Made by a program: the position numbers and the translations under genes. The notes below the pieces were generated by a model. The model worked only from the letters and a program-made list of their open reading frames with translations, did no database searches and was not told where the DNA came from. Of a DNA stretch of 64,000 nt, positions 45,235-53,050 are shown one piece after another. The first letter of the stretch is position 1, and each line of letters starts with the position of its first letter. The stretch is from Streptomyces sp. NBC_01716 (lineage in GTDB: Bacteria > Actinomycetota > Actinomycetes > Streptomycetales > Streptomycetaceae), in contig NZ_CP109181.1 of the NCBI RefSeq assembly GCF_036248275.1, positions 2,728,001 through 2,792,000 on the forward strand, in the 5' to 3' direction.

Positions 45235-45867
45235 GTGGAACTGGCCTCTTACTCGGACTACGCCGTACGCCTGGTCAACACCGAGGAACCGGCCCGCGGT
45301 ACGGACACGCTGACCTCGGTCGAAGCCGTCCGCGCCCTCTTCGGCGGGTCCTCCACCCAGGCATCGCGCCGGGCCACGGACGCGGACGTCACCCGCTTCC
45401 GTTCCGTACGCGGCAGGCTGCGCGCGGTGTTCGCGGCGGCGGACGCGGGCGAGGCGACGCACGCCGTCGACCTGCTGAACTCGCTGCTGCTTGAGTTCCC
45501 CGTCAGCCCGCAGATCTCGGGCCACGACTTCCTCGACGACGAGGGGCACCCGCGCTGGCACATGCATCTGGCGGAGCACCCGTCGAACGCGACCGCGGGG
45601 TTCGCGGCGATCGCCGCGATGGGGCTGGCGTTCCATCTGACGGAGTACGGCGTGGACCGGCTGGGCCTGTGCCAGGCGGCGCCGTGCCGTAACGCCTACC
45701 TCGACACCTCGACCAACCGCTCGCGCCGCTACTGCTCGGACCGCTGCGCGACCCGGGCCAACGTGGCCGCCTACCGGGCCCGTAAACGACTGGAGACGGA
45801 ACGGTCCGACAGCACGGGCCGCAGCGCCGAGAAGGCCCACGCGAGCGCCCCGGCCACGGACCGCTGA
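45235..45867 (+). CDS. ABATE/CGNR zinc-finger putative regulator
   Basis: A 210-residue protein with an N-terminal ABATE-like domain (about 1-135) and a C-terminal zinc-finger with Cys at L-G-L-C-Q-A-A-P-C-R-N and R-Y-C-S-D-R-C-A-T-R. In place of the namesake C-G-N-R it has C-R-N-A, a variant. The family is thought to be regulatory (stress-induced, DNA-binding), without defined targets. The last 97 bp overlap the convergent sodX gene. The GTG start has TAAGGAC 7-8 bases upstream. Confidence 0.8.
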   Translation: MELASYSDYAVRLVNTEEPARGTDTLTSVEAVRALFGGSSTQASRRATDADVTRFRSVRGRLRAVFAAADAGEATHAVDLLNSLLLEFPVSPQISGHDFLDDEGHPRWHMHLAEHPSNATAGFAAIAAMGLAFHLTEYGVDRLGLCQAAPCRNAYLDTSTNRSRRYCSDRCATRANVAAYRARKRLETERSDSTGRSAEKAHASAPATDR

Positions 45868-46190
45868 TCCTCGGCACGCGGCCGGTAACGGGCCCGCACC
45901 CGGCCGAGCACCAGCTCACCGGGAACGGTGCCGAACACCCGGCTGTCGCCCTCGGCCCCGGGATTGTCGCCGAGCACCCACCATCCGCCGTCGCGCCGCT
46001 GGACCAGCCGCTTCACGATGAGCAGGTCCTGCTGGAGGGGATGTTTCAGCACGGCGATGTCCCCCGCCTTGACCGGTGCGCGGTAGTGCACCAGCAGCTG
46101 ATCGCCCTGCTTGAGGGTGGGATACATGGACGGCCCGGACACCTCCGCGATCCCCAACAGCGCCCTCGGCTCCCGCCCGTGCTCCGTCAT
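45771..46190 (-). CDS. sodX: Nickel superoxide dismutase maturation protease
   Basis: A 139-residue S26 signal-peptidase-like protein. Catalytic Ser21 lies in G-P-S-M-Y-P-T-L and Lys60 in L-I-V-K-R-L. It lacks a membrane anchor. SodX-type proteases cut the N-terminal extension of Ni-SOD so that the nickel hook can form. The gene lies divergently next to sodN, the standard arrangement in Streptomyces, which supports the function. The C-terminal 32 residues overlap the convergent CGNR gene. Confidence 0.9.
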   Translation of the reverse strand: MTEHGREPRALLGIAEVSGPSMYPTLKQGDQLLVHYRAPVKAGDIAVLKHPLQQDLLIVKRLVQRRDGGWWVLGDNPGAEGDSRVFGTVPGELVLGRVRARYRPRAEDQRSVAGALAWAFSALRPVLSDRSVSSRLRAR

Positions 46191-46341
46191 CCCACACCTC
46201 CCGGTCCCACGGTACGTTCCGCCGTCCGGTCCCGATCCGACCCGGGACTTTTGTCCTAAGCCCTAGGGGGCACCCGCGAAATCCGGCTTCTCACGGAGTA
46301 ATGTCCCACCTGAGAAGACGATCACGAGGAAGGACAGCTCA

Positions 46342-46737
46342 ATGCTCTCCCGCCTGTTTGCCCCCAAGGTGAAGGTCAGCGCCCACTGCGACCTTCCCTG
46401 CGGCGTTTACGACCCCGCCCAGGCCCGCATCGAAGCCGAGTCGGTCAAGGCCGTCCAGGAGAAGATGGCGGGTAACGACGACGCGCACTTCCAGGCCCGC
46501 GCCACGGTCATCAAGGAACAGCGCGCCGAGCTCGCGAAGCACCACGTCTCGGTGCTGTGGAGCGACTACTTCAAGCCCCCGCACTTCGAGAAGTACCCGG
46601 AGCTGCACCAGCTGATCAACGACACCCTGAAGGCCCTGTCGGCCGCGAAGGCGTCGAAGGACCCGGCGACGGGCCAGAAGGCGCTGGACTACATCGCCCA
46701 GGTCGACAAGATCTTCTGGGAGACGAAGAAGGCCTGA
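46342..46737 (+). CDS. sodN: Nickel superoxide dismutase
   Basis: A 131-residue precursor of cytoplasmic Ni-SOD, which dismutates superoxide. A 14-residue N-terminal extension precedes the nickel hook H-C-D-L-P-C-G-V-Y at 15-23; after cleavage by SodX, the mature His1, Cys2 and Cys6 coordinate nickel. The rest is the four-helix bundle seen in the family, and the length is normal. GGAAGGA precedes the ATG by about 8 bases. A hairpin with a T-run follows the gene. Confidence 0.97.
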   Translation: MLSRLFAPKVKVSAHCDLPCGVYDPAQARIEAESVKAVQEKMAGNDDAHFQARATVIKEQRAELAKHHVSVLWSDYFKPPHFEKYPELHQLINDTLKALSAAKASKDPATGQKALDYIAQVDKIFWETKKA

Positions 46738-46790
46738 TCTTTACCCAGGCTGTCAGACCCGCGATTCCGCGGGTCGTATCGCTTACCTGT

Positions 46791-46852
46791 CCGCACCCGG
46801 TCCGCAGGCCGCCGAGAGAGGCGTCCCTGACGGAGCGGGTGCGGTCCTTTTT
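46791..46852 (+). terminator. Terminator of sodN
   Basis: CCGCACCCG (46791-46799) pairs with CGGGTGCGG (46836-46844), and TTTTT (46848-46852) follows. A smaller hairpin GACCCGCG/CGCGGGTC lies at 46756-46775, closer to the stop codon. Both can end the sodN transcript. Confidence 0.65.
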
Positions 46853-46972
46853 GCCGTGCCGGCCTGTGGGCAGGACGGTATGGCGGACGCGAGTGGGCGG
46901 GGTGGTGCCGTCGGCCGTCGGGAATGGGATGAGGACGCCGTCGATGTCCAGGAGCAGGTAGGGCAGAGCCAT
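46850..46972 (-). pseudogene. Truncated HAD-like gene, N-terminal remnant
   Basis: From an ATG at 46972 with GGAGG upstream, the frame reads A-L-P-Y-L-L-L-D-I-D-G-V-L-I-P-F, the first motif of HAD-type phosphatases (D-x-D-G-V-L). About 37 residues on, family character is lost and the frame continues as Arg/Ser-rich antisense sequence into sodN. It is therefore a 3'-truncated remnant. The break coincides with the sodN terminator. Confidence 0.55.
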
Positions 46973-46989
46973 TTTGGTGCCTCCGATGG

Positions 46990-47195
46990 TCAGCGTTTGC
47001 GGGCGGTGATCAGGAGGGTGGTGGGCCACGGGTCGAGGTGTAGGTGGCGCAGTTCCTGTGCTGACGTAGTGCGCGGGCCCGTCCGCGCGAGGTGGGCGTC
47101 CCAGCGGCGGCGTCGAACTCCCAGCGGGCGAGGGGCAGTCGGGTGCGGTCGGGCGTGGTGACGTAGACCTCGCGCGGACGGTCGTCCGTCGACGG
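46990..47195 (-). pseudogene. Frameshifted gene remnant of unknown family
   Basis: In one frame the sequence reads R-E-V-Y-V-T-T-P-D-R-T-R-L-P-L-A-R-W-E-F, and only after a shift of one base does it continue R-W-D-A-H-L-A-R-T-G and end P-W-P-T-T-L-L-I-T-A-R-K-R. The end lies 17 bp before the HAD remnant, so the two once formed an operon. I do not recognise the family. Confidence 0.4.
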
Positions 47196-47327
47196 ATGTC
47201 TTCCGGCCCGTGCCGGGTGCGGAACGGAGACGGCTTCCTCACGGTCGTCTTCGCCACCCGCGAATGGACCGGCGAAGGAGCGTGATACGCCCTGTCCGAC
47301 CTGGTGGCGGAGTTGACGCTGCCCTAA
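47196..47327 (+). pseudogene. C-terminal gene fragment with an in-frame stop
   Basis: The frame reads V-R-N-G-D-G-F-L-T-V-V-F-A-T-R-E-W-T-G-E-G-A, then TGA at 47283-47285, then Y-A-L-S-D-L-V-A-E-L-T-L-P and TAA at 47325. The residues on both sides look coding, which suggests a broken gene. It lies directly before the thioesterase start. Confidence 0.35.
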
Positions 47328-47338
47328 GATCATCATGC

Positions 47339-48190
47339 ATGAGCACTCTTGACGGTCAGAGGTTCGGTATCCAGATCGATGTCAGGGTGCGGCAGGCCGA
47401 TCTTGGTCGAGACGGCTCGGCAAGCACGATCGGCATGGCCCGCTGGCTGGAAGACGCCCGGATCCGGCTGCGGCTGCACCGCTTCGAACGCCTCATCGGT
47501 AAGGGTGGGTTCGGGCCGTTCCAGATTTTGCTCGTCGGCCAACGGGTCAACCGGCTTGCTCCGGCCGGCCCGACCGGTATCCGCGTGCAAGTGCACACCG
47601 GCGTTCGCCGGGTCGGGCGCTCCTCATTCACGTTCGAACAGGTGATCATGGTCGACGGCAAGCATGTGGGCAGTGGCGACGCCACCGTCGTGCTGGTCGA
47701 CAACTCGGGGCCGCTCCAGCTTCCGGACGAGCTGATCGCCGATCTCGACGAGATGCGGCTACCGGAGACAGGAACGTCGGCAGCTGCCCGTCCACACCCT
47801 GAGCGCCTGCAACGTGGCCACTACTCGTACTGGGCCACGCTGCGTTCGCGGATCGGTGACGTCGACTCCAACCAGCACGTCAACTTCATCGCACTGGCCA
47901 CTTGGTACGACGAGGCCGTCGCTGCCTTCACCTCGCACTCGATGGGGACAAGTGGTGCGGGCCCGGTGCCAGATCTGCCCCCTTCGTCGTACCAGATCCA
48001 GTATCTCGGTGAGGTGACCTACCCGGGCGACTACGAGATCGGGCTCACGGTCCGCTCCGTCGACACCGACTCCGTGCACTACGAACTCGGTGTCTTCCAC
48101 GACAGCACCTGCCTGAGCGTGGCCGACGCCATCGGCCCCCGCGGCGAACTGACCGCCGAAGCCCTGGAAGCGGCCCCGACGGCGGACTGA
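47339..48190 (+). CDS. Double-hotdog acyl-ACP/acyl-CoA thioesterase-like protein
   Basis: A 283-residue protein with two hotdog-like halves. The first has D-L-G-R-D-G-S-A-S-T-I-G-M-A-R-W-L-E-D-A-R-I-R, and the second, starting near 160, has the repeat-like R-I-G-D-V-D-S-N-Q-H-V-N-F-I-A-L-A-T-W-Y-D-E, with the D-x-N-x-H-V-N pattern of the 4-hydroxybenzoyl-CoA thioesterase/FatA fold. The chain-length and substrate are unknown. It is intact, but surrounded by degraded genes, so it may be a survivor of a deletion or import. A T6 terminator hairpin follows. Confidence 0.7.
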   Translation: MSTLDGQRFGIQIDVRVRQADLGRDGSASTIGMARWLEDARIRLRLHRFERLIGKGGFGPFQILLVGQRVNRLAPAGPTGIRVQVHTGVRRVGRSSFTFEQVIMVDGKHVGSGDATVVLVDNSGPLQLPDELIADLDEMRLPETGTSAAARPHPERLQRGHYSYWATLRSRIGDVDSNQHVNFIALATWYDEAVAAFTSHSMGTSGAGPVPDLPPSSYQIQYLGEVTYPGDYEIGLTVRSVDTDSVHYELGVFHDSTCLSVADAIGPRGELTAEALEAAPTAD

Positions 48191-48279
48191 CCACGGTCTC
48201 TCGGGGACAGGCCCGGGCTCATCCCGGCGTCGCGGCGCCACTGGCCCCGATCCGCGCCTGCTCGCGGCATCGGCACCAT

Positions 48280-48324
48280 CGCCCGCACTCGGACCGTACG
48301 ACGGACCGGGTGCGGGCGTTTTTT
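48280..48324 (+). terminator. Intrinsic terminator with T6 tail
   Basis: CGCCCGCACTCGG (48280-48292) pairs with CCGGGTGCGGGCG (48306-48318), one mismatch, and TTTTTT follows at 48319-48324. It is a textbook intrinsic terminator for the thioesterase gene, rare in so GC-rich a genome. Confidence 0.85.
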
Positions 48325-48339
48325 GTGGGCGGTGGTGGC

Positions 48340-48713
48340 GCGGTGGGGGCCAGCGGTGGGTGAGTGAGGCCGCCGGGCCGCCCGCGCCGTGGAGCAGGGT
48401 GTCCACCACCAGGGTGGCCAGCGGCGGGGCGGTGAACGGGGCGCTCACCACGGCGTCGTGGAACTGCCGTGTCGCCCACGCTCAGCGCGTCGACCAGGGC
48501 CTCGCGGGTCGCGAAACGCCGGTGGACCGTCGTACGGGCGACCCCCGCCGCCTCGGCGATCTGCTCCATCGTCGCCGCCGGACTGGCGCTCAGCACGCGT
48601 TCGGCGGCGGTCAGGATCGTCTGTACGGTCCGCTCCGCGTCCGCCCGCAGGGGCTTGGGTTTCTCCTGAAACTCCTCCCCGCCGTACGTACCACCCGCGC
48701 CGCGCTGCCCCAT
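48340..48713 (-). pseudogene. Frameshifted, truncated TetR regulator
   Basis: The DNA-binding domain is intact in one frame: M-E-Q-I-A-E-A-A-G-V-A-R-T-T-V-H-R-R-F-A-T-R, a typical TetR helix-turn-helix. Just after A-L-V-D-A-L-S a one-base shift is needed to continue as W-A-T-R-Q-F-H-D-A-V-V, then T-L-V-V-D-T-L-L. Only about 110 of the usual 190 residues remain before it runs into the thioesterase terminator. Its 5' end overlaps the SDR remnant, which shows that the junction is a rearrangement. Confidence 0.7.
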
Positions 48714-49124
48714 GTCGTCGAGCGGCGCGGAGCGGTCGTCAACATCTCGTCCAACGGCGCCCGTACACCGCACGCGGGCCCCGTCCCGTACACCACGTCG
48801 AAGGCGGCACTGACCGCGTTCGGCAAGGCACTGGCCGAGGAGTTCGGGCCGCAGGGCGTGCGGGTCAACACCGTGTCGCCCGGCGCCGTCCGTACGGAGA
48901 TGTGGGAGAGCCCCGAGGGGTACGGTGCCGGGCTGGCCCGGTCGATGGGCGTGGAGCACCAGCAACTCCTGGCCCAACTCCCCGCCGCCACAGGGATGGT
49001 GACGGGCCGTCTCGTCCGGCCGGACGAGGTCGCCGCCCTCGTCGCCTACCTTGCCTCGCCCCTCGCGGGCAGCACCACCGGGGCCGACCACCTGATCGAC
49101 GGGGGTGCGGTCAAGACCGTCTGA
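48672..49124 (+). pseudogene. 5'-truncated short-chain dehydrogenase/reductase
   Basis: This 150-residue fragment begins L-L-P-A-V-R-T-T-R-A-A-L-P and contains the C-terminal half of an SDR: V-V-N-I-S-S-N-G, catalytic Tyr and Lys in Y-T-T-S-K-A-A, N-T-V-S-P-G-A-V and the end G-A-D-H-L-I-D-G-G-A. The N-terminal Rossmann glycine motif is missing, so it cannot bind NAD(P). The TetR remnant begins in the same place on the other strand. Confidence 0.75.
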
Positions 49125-49149
49125 CCGCGATCACCGCGCGGGTCACCGG

Positions 49150-50010
49150 TCACTGGTCGCGGCGCTGCGTCGCGAACACCGCCACGGCCGCCGCCCCCAG
49201 CGCCCACAGCGCGAACACGGTCCACGCCCCGCCCACCGTCCAGGGGAACGGGATCCCGGCGCCCCCGGCGTCGTAACGGATGTCGACCAGGCGCATCCAC
49301 GCGCTGCTGGGCAGCGCGTGGTCCACCACGGCCGCCCAGTGGCGGTCGTCGGCGAAGACCAGCGGCACGACCAGCAGCACCACGACGACCGTGACCACGG
49401 TCGCCGCCCCGTGCCGCAGCAGCACCCCGAGGGCCATCCCGACGAGCCCGCACACCGGCGCGAGCAGCGCCGAGGCCACGACCACCCGCCAGGACCCCGG
49501 GTCGGCGATGGACACCCCCGCGTCGTGGCGCGCCAGGATCGCCTGGGACAGCCAGAACGAGAGGGCGGCGGTCACCGCCCCGAACACCGTCATGACCGTC
49601 GTGAGCACGCACACCTTGGCCGCCATCACCGAACGGCGGGCGGGGACGGCGGCGAACGTCGTACGGATCAGGCCGGTGCTGTACTCACCGGTGATCGCCA
49701 CGGCCCCGATGGCACCGGCGGTGAGCATCATGAGGGTGCCCGCGTTGGTGGTGTAGGCGTACATGAGCGCGATCCCGCCGGCGACGAAGTCGGCGCGGTC
49801 GGCCGCGTTGTGCTCGGTCCAGTAGCGGTAACGGTCGTACGTGGCGCCCACGTTGAACGCGAGGACGACGAGCGTGCCGAGCACGTACGCCCACACCGTC
49901 GAGCGCAGGGACCACAGTTTGAGCCACTCGGAGGCGAGGAGGTCCCGGAAACGGGCGGGGGGTTCGGCGGCCGTCGCGCGGGCGGCGGGCGGCGTGGACA
50001 CCGTGGTCAT
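49150..50010 (-). CDS. ABC exporter permease
   Basis: A 286-residue ABC-2-type permease with about six hydrophobic helices, for example near 39-57, 92-112, 131-155 and the C-terminal 255-280. A cytoplasmic W-L-K-L-W-S-L-R-S-T segment at the N terminus is typical of these exporters. The ATPase gene upstream overlaps its ATG by 4 bp (ATGA). The substrate could be a drug or peptide. The genes are divergent from a NarL-type two-component pair, which may control them. Confidence 0.85.
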   Translation of the reverse strand: MTTVSTPPAARATAAEPPARFRDLLASEWLKLWSLRSTVWAYVLGTLVVLAFNVGATYDRYRYWTEHNAADRADFVAGGIALMYAYTTNAGTLMMLTAGAIGAVAITGEYSTGLIRTTFAAVPARRSVMAAKVCVLTTVMTVFGAVTAALSFWLSQAILARHDAGVSIADPGSWRVVVASALLAPVCGLVGMALGVLLRHGAATVVTVVVVLLVVPLVFADDRHWAAVVDHALPSSAWMRLVDIRYDAGGAGIPFPWTVGGAWTVFALWALGAAAVAVFATQRRDQ

Positions 50011-50951
50011 CGGGTCGCCCCCGGTTCCGGCATGGCGGGCCGCGCGCCGTACTCGACGCTGTCGGCGGTAAGTTCCATGAACGCCTCCTCCAGGGAGGAC
50101 CGGCCGGAGGTCAACTCGCCCAGCATGATCCGGTGTTGGAAGGCGAGCTCGGCGACGCGCTCGCTGCTCAGGCCGGTCACGGCGAGCAGTTCACCCCGCC
50201 CGTCGCCGCCCGCCGGGGCGACGTCCGCGCCCTCGGCCGTCAGCAGTTCCGTCAGCTCGGCGCCCTGCCGGGTCCGTACGCTCACGCTCGACCTCGTGCC
50301 ACGGGCCGCGAACTCCGCCAAGCTCTCCGCGGCGATCAGTTCACCCCGGCCGATGACGACCAACTCGTCGGCCGTGCTCTCCATCTCGGTCATCAGATGG
50401 CTGGAGACGAACACCGTGCGCCCCTCCCCGGCCAGCCGCCGGAACAGCCCCCGCACCCACTTCACCCCCTCCGGGTCGAGTCCGTTCAGCGGCTCGTCGA
50501 AGAGCAGCACCGGCGGATCGCCGAGCAGGGTGCCCGCGATGCCGAGCCGCTGCTTCATCCCGAGCGAGAACCCGCCGATCCGGCGCCGGGCGGCCCCGGT
50601 GAGCCCGACCTCCCGCAGCGCCTCGTCGACCCGTGATCGCGGGATGCGGTTGCTGCGGGCCAGCGCCGCGAGGTGCGCGGCGGCGGACCGCCCGCCGTGC
50701 ACATCACCCGCGTCGAGCAGCGCGCCGACATGGCGCAACCCGCGCGGGCGCTCCCGGAAGGGACGGCCGTCGATGGTGACCGATCCGCCCGTGGGCTCGT
50801 TCAGGCCGAGGATCATCCGCAGGGTGGTGCTCTTGCCGGCTCCGTTGGGCCCGAGGAACCCGGTGACGAGCCCTGGGCGGACCGTGAAGCTGAGGTCTTT
50901 GACGGCGGTGGTCCCGCCGTAGCGCTTGGTCAGTTCGTTGACTTCGATCAC
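50007..50951 (-). CDS. ABC exporter ATP-binding protein
   Basis: A 314-residue DrrA/NatA-like ATPase. Walker A G-P-N-G-A-G-K-S is at 34-41, the ABC signature region is F-S-L-G-M-K-Q-R, and Walker B is L-L-F-D-E-P-L-N-G-L-D-P-E-G. A C-terminal extension of about 90 residues ends with the S-L-E-E-A-F-M-E-L-T motif typical of the drug and peptide exporters. The GTG at 50951 gives the natural V-I-E-V-N-E-L-T-K start. The gene is divergent from a histidine kinase gene. Confidence 0.92.
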   Translation of the reverse strand: MIEVNELTKRYGGTTAVKDLSFTVRPGLVTGFLGPNGAGKSTTLRMILGLNEPTGGSVTIDGRPFRERPRGLRHVGALLDAGDVHGGRSAAAHLAALARSNRIPRSRVDEALREVGLTGAARRRIGGFSLGMKQRLGIAGTLLGDPPVLLFDEPLNGLDPEGVKWVRGLFRRLAGEGRTVFVSSHLMTEMESTADELVVIGRGELIAAESLAEFAARGTRSSVSVRTRQGAELTELLTAEGADVAPAGGDGRGELLAVTGLSSERVAELAFQHRIMLGELTSGRSSLEEAFMELTADSVEYGARPAMPEPGATR

Positions 50952-51083
50952 CCGCCCAACGGTGGCGGCGCGCTCCCCCGTCCGTCGTCGGACCGGCGCC
51001 GACAATCCCGCCGCGGGCAGTCGGCCACGGTCGTACAACCACGGTCCGACGACCGGCCCGGCCCGCGTCGTTACGATCGGCGT

Positions 51084-52358
51084 ATGCACGCCATGCCGCC
51101 GATGCCCCTGCTCAAGCGGGTACAGCCGAGCGTCTGGATCGCCCTCGCGTGGGCGGCGGGCGCGGTGTTCACCTTCCTCATCCGGATCAGGCTGCCCGGC
51201 GAGGAGGACCCCGCCGTGCAGCCCGGCGTCCTCCTCTACCGGTGGGACGGGCTGATCACGCTGGCCCTCGCCACCGTCCTGGCGGTCGTGGGCGGGCGAC
51301 GGCTGCCGCGCCGGCCGCTGACGGCCATGGCGCACCTGCTCTTCGCCTCCGCCCTCGCGACGACGACGCTGAGCGTGGGCGAGATCCCGCTCGCGCAGTT
51401 CCTGGCGGTCGATCTCGCGCTGTTCTTCGTCGCCTCGACCCGGCCGCGCAGGACCGGGGTCGTGGCTCTCGCCATGGCACTGGGCACACTGGCCGGCTTT
51501 CTGGGCCTGCGGCTGCTGCACGGATGGAACGTGGGCACATCGGCCGAGATCGCCGTGGGCATGACCGCGGTCATCGCCTGGCTCATCGGCAACTCCACGT
51601 ACCAGGCGCGGGAGTACGCGGAGAAGTCCCGCGTCCAGGCGGCGGCGCGGGCGGTCACCGCCGAACGGCTGCGGATCGCACGCGAGATGCACGACACGGT
51701 CGCGCACAGCATGGGCATCATCGCCCTCCAGGCGGGTGCGGCGGCGCGCGTCATCGAGACACAGCCCGTCGCGGCGCGTGAGGCGCTGAGCAGCATCGAG
51801 GCCGCCGGGCGCGAGACGCTGGCGGGGCTGCGCCGGATGCTCGGGGCGCTGCGCCAGGCGGAGCCGGAGGACGTCGCGCCGCCCTCCGGCTCCACGCCGC
51901 CCTCCTCCGGCTCCGCGCCGCTCGACCCCGCACTCGACCCCGCGCTCGGTCTCGCCGATGTCGACCGGCTGGCCGCGACGACCACCGCCGCCGGGGTCCG
52001 TGTCGACGTGCGGTGGCTCGGCGAACCGCGCCCGCTCCCGCCGGAGATCGACATCTCGGCGTACCGCATCATCCAGGAGGCGGTCACCAACGTCGTACGG
52101 CACGCGGGCACGCCCTCCTGCCGCGTCACCGTCGACCGCCGGACCGGCGGCGGGCTGTCCATCGAGATCACGGACGACGGCCACGGCGGCCGACGGGGCG
52201 GTACGGGTACGGGCTGGGGCCTGGTCGGTATGCGCGAGCGCGCGGCGCTGCTGCACGGCGACTTCTCGGCCGGGCCGCGCCCCGAGGGCGGCTTCCGGGT
52301 GACGGCGACGCTGCCGGTACCCGCGCCGCCCCTGTCTCTGCCCGCGGGGGTCCTGTGA
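51084..52358 (+). CDS. NarL-type sensor histidine kinase
   Basis: A 424-residue kinase with about five membrane helices in the first 170 residues and no large external domain. HisKA_3 carries the phospho-acceptor His203 in R-E-M-H-D-T-V-A-H-S. An N box in E-A-V-T-N-V-V-R-H-A and a glycine box G-W-G-L-V-G-M-R-E-R mark the ATPase. A Ser/Pro-rich linker at about 270-295 is unusual. TACGAT (51072-51077), 6 bases before the ATG, indicates a leaderless start. It and the next gene probably regulate the divergent ABC exporter. Confidence 0.92.
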   Translation: MHAMPPMPLLKRVQPSVWIALAWAAGAVFTFLIRIRLPGEEDPAVQPGVLLYRWDGLITLALATVLAVVGGRRLPRRPLTAMAHLLFASALATTTLSVGEIPLAQFLAVDLALFFVASTRPRRTGVVALAMALGTLAGFLGLRLLHGWNVGTSAEIAVGMTAVIAWLIGNSTYQAREYAEKSRVQAAARAVTAERLRIAREMHDTVAHSMGIIALQAGAAARVIETQPVAAREALSSIEAAGRETLAGLRRMLGALRQAEPEDVAPPSGSTPPSSGSAPLDPALDPALGLADVDRLAATTTAAGVRVDVRWLGEPRPLPPEIDISAYRIIQEAVTNVVRHAGTPSCRVTVDRRTGGGLSIEITDDGHGGRRGGTGTGWGLVGMRERAALLHGDFSAGPRPEGGFRVTATLPVPAPPLSLPAGVL

Positions 52359-53050
52359 CCGACGAGAGCACGGCGGCGGCCCCGGGCGGCCCGGCGCCCG
52401 TACGCGTCGTACTCGCCGACGACCAACCGCTCGTACGCGCCGCGCTGCACATGGTCATCACCGACGCGCCCGACCTCGACGTCGTCGGCGAGGCCGGCAC
52501 CGGCGCCGATGCGGTCCGGCTGGCCGCCGAACTCGCCCCCGACGTCGTGGTGATGGACATCCGGATGCCCGGCACGGACGGCATCCGGGCCACCCGGCAG
52601 ATCACCGCCGGTCCCGGCAGCACGCATGTGATCGTCCTGACGACGTTCGACGAGGACGACTACGTGTACGGGGCGCTGCGCGCCGGAGCCGCCGGTTTCC
52701 TCGTCAAGGACATGGCGCTGGACGACATCCTCGCCGCGATCCGGGTGGTCGCGAGCGGCGACGGTTTGATCGCCCCGAGCGTCACCCGCCGGCTGATCAA
52801 GGAGTTCTCGGGCCGCCCCGTGTCCGCCCCGGCCCGGCGGACGATCACCGGCATCACCGACCGCGAGCGCGAGGTCCTGGTCCTTGTCGGCAGCGGTCTG
52901 TCCAACACCGAGATCGCGGCCGAGCTGTCCATCAGCGTCGCCACCGCCAAGACGTATCTGACCCGCCTGCTGGCCAAACTCGACGCCCGCGACCGGGTCC
53001 AACTCGTCATCCTGGCCTACGAGACGGGGCTCGTAGGCCCACCCGGCTGA
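52355..53050 (+). CDS. NarL/LuxR-family response regulator
   Basis: A 231-residue regulator. The receiver domain (about 15-130) has D-D-Q-P-L-V-R at the start and Asp68 in V-V-V-M-D-I-R-M-P. The C-terminal LuxR-type helix-turn-helix (about 165-225) has L-T-D-R-E-R-E-V-L-like and S-N-T-E-I-A-A-E-L-S-I-S-V-A-T-A-K-T-Y. The GTG overlaps the kinase stop in GTGA. The 3' end overlaps the convergent, damaged serine hydrolase by 44 bp. Confidence 0.93.
   Translation: MTDESTAAAPGGPAPVRVVLADDQPLVRAALHMVITDAPDLDVVGEAGTGADAVRLAAELAPDVVVMDIRMPGTDGIRATRQITAGPGSTHVIVLTTFDEDDYVYGALRAGAAGFLVKDMALDDILAAIRVVASGDGLIAPSVTRRLIKEFSGRPVSAPARRTITGITDREREVLVLVGSGLSNTEIAAELSISVATAKTYLTRLLAKLDARDRVQLVILAYETGLVGPPG

Noticed and set aside
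47339..48190. Treating the thioesterase as part of a biosynthetic gene cluster
   Set aside because: No ketosynthase, acyl carrier protein or tailoring gene lies nearby; the neighbours are broken genes.
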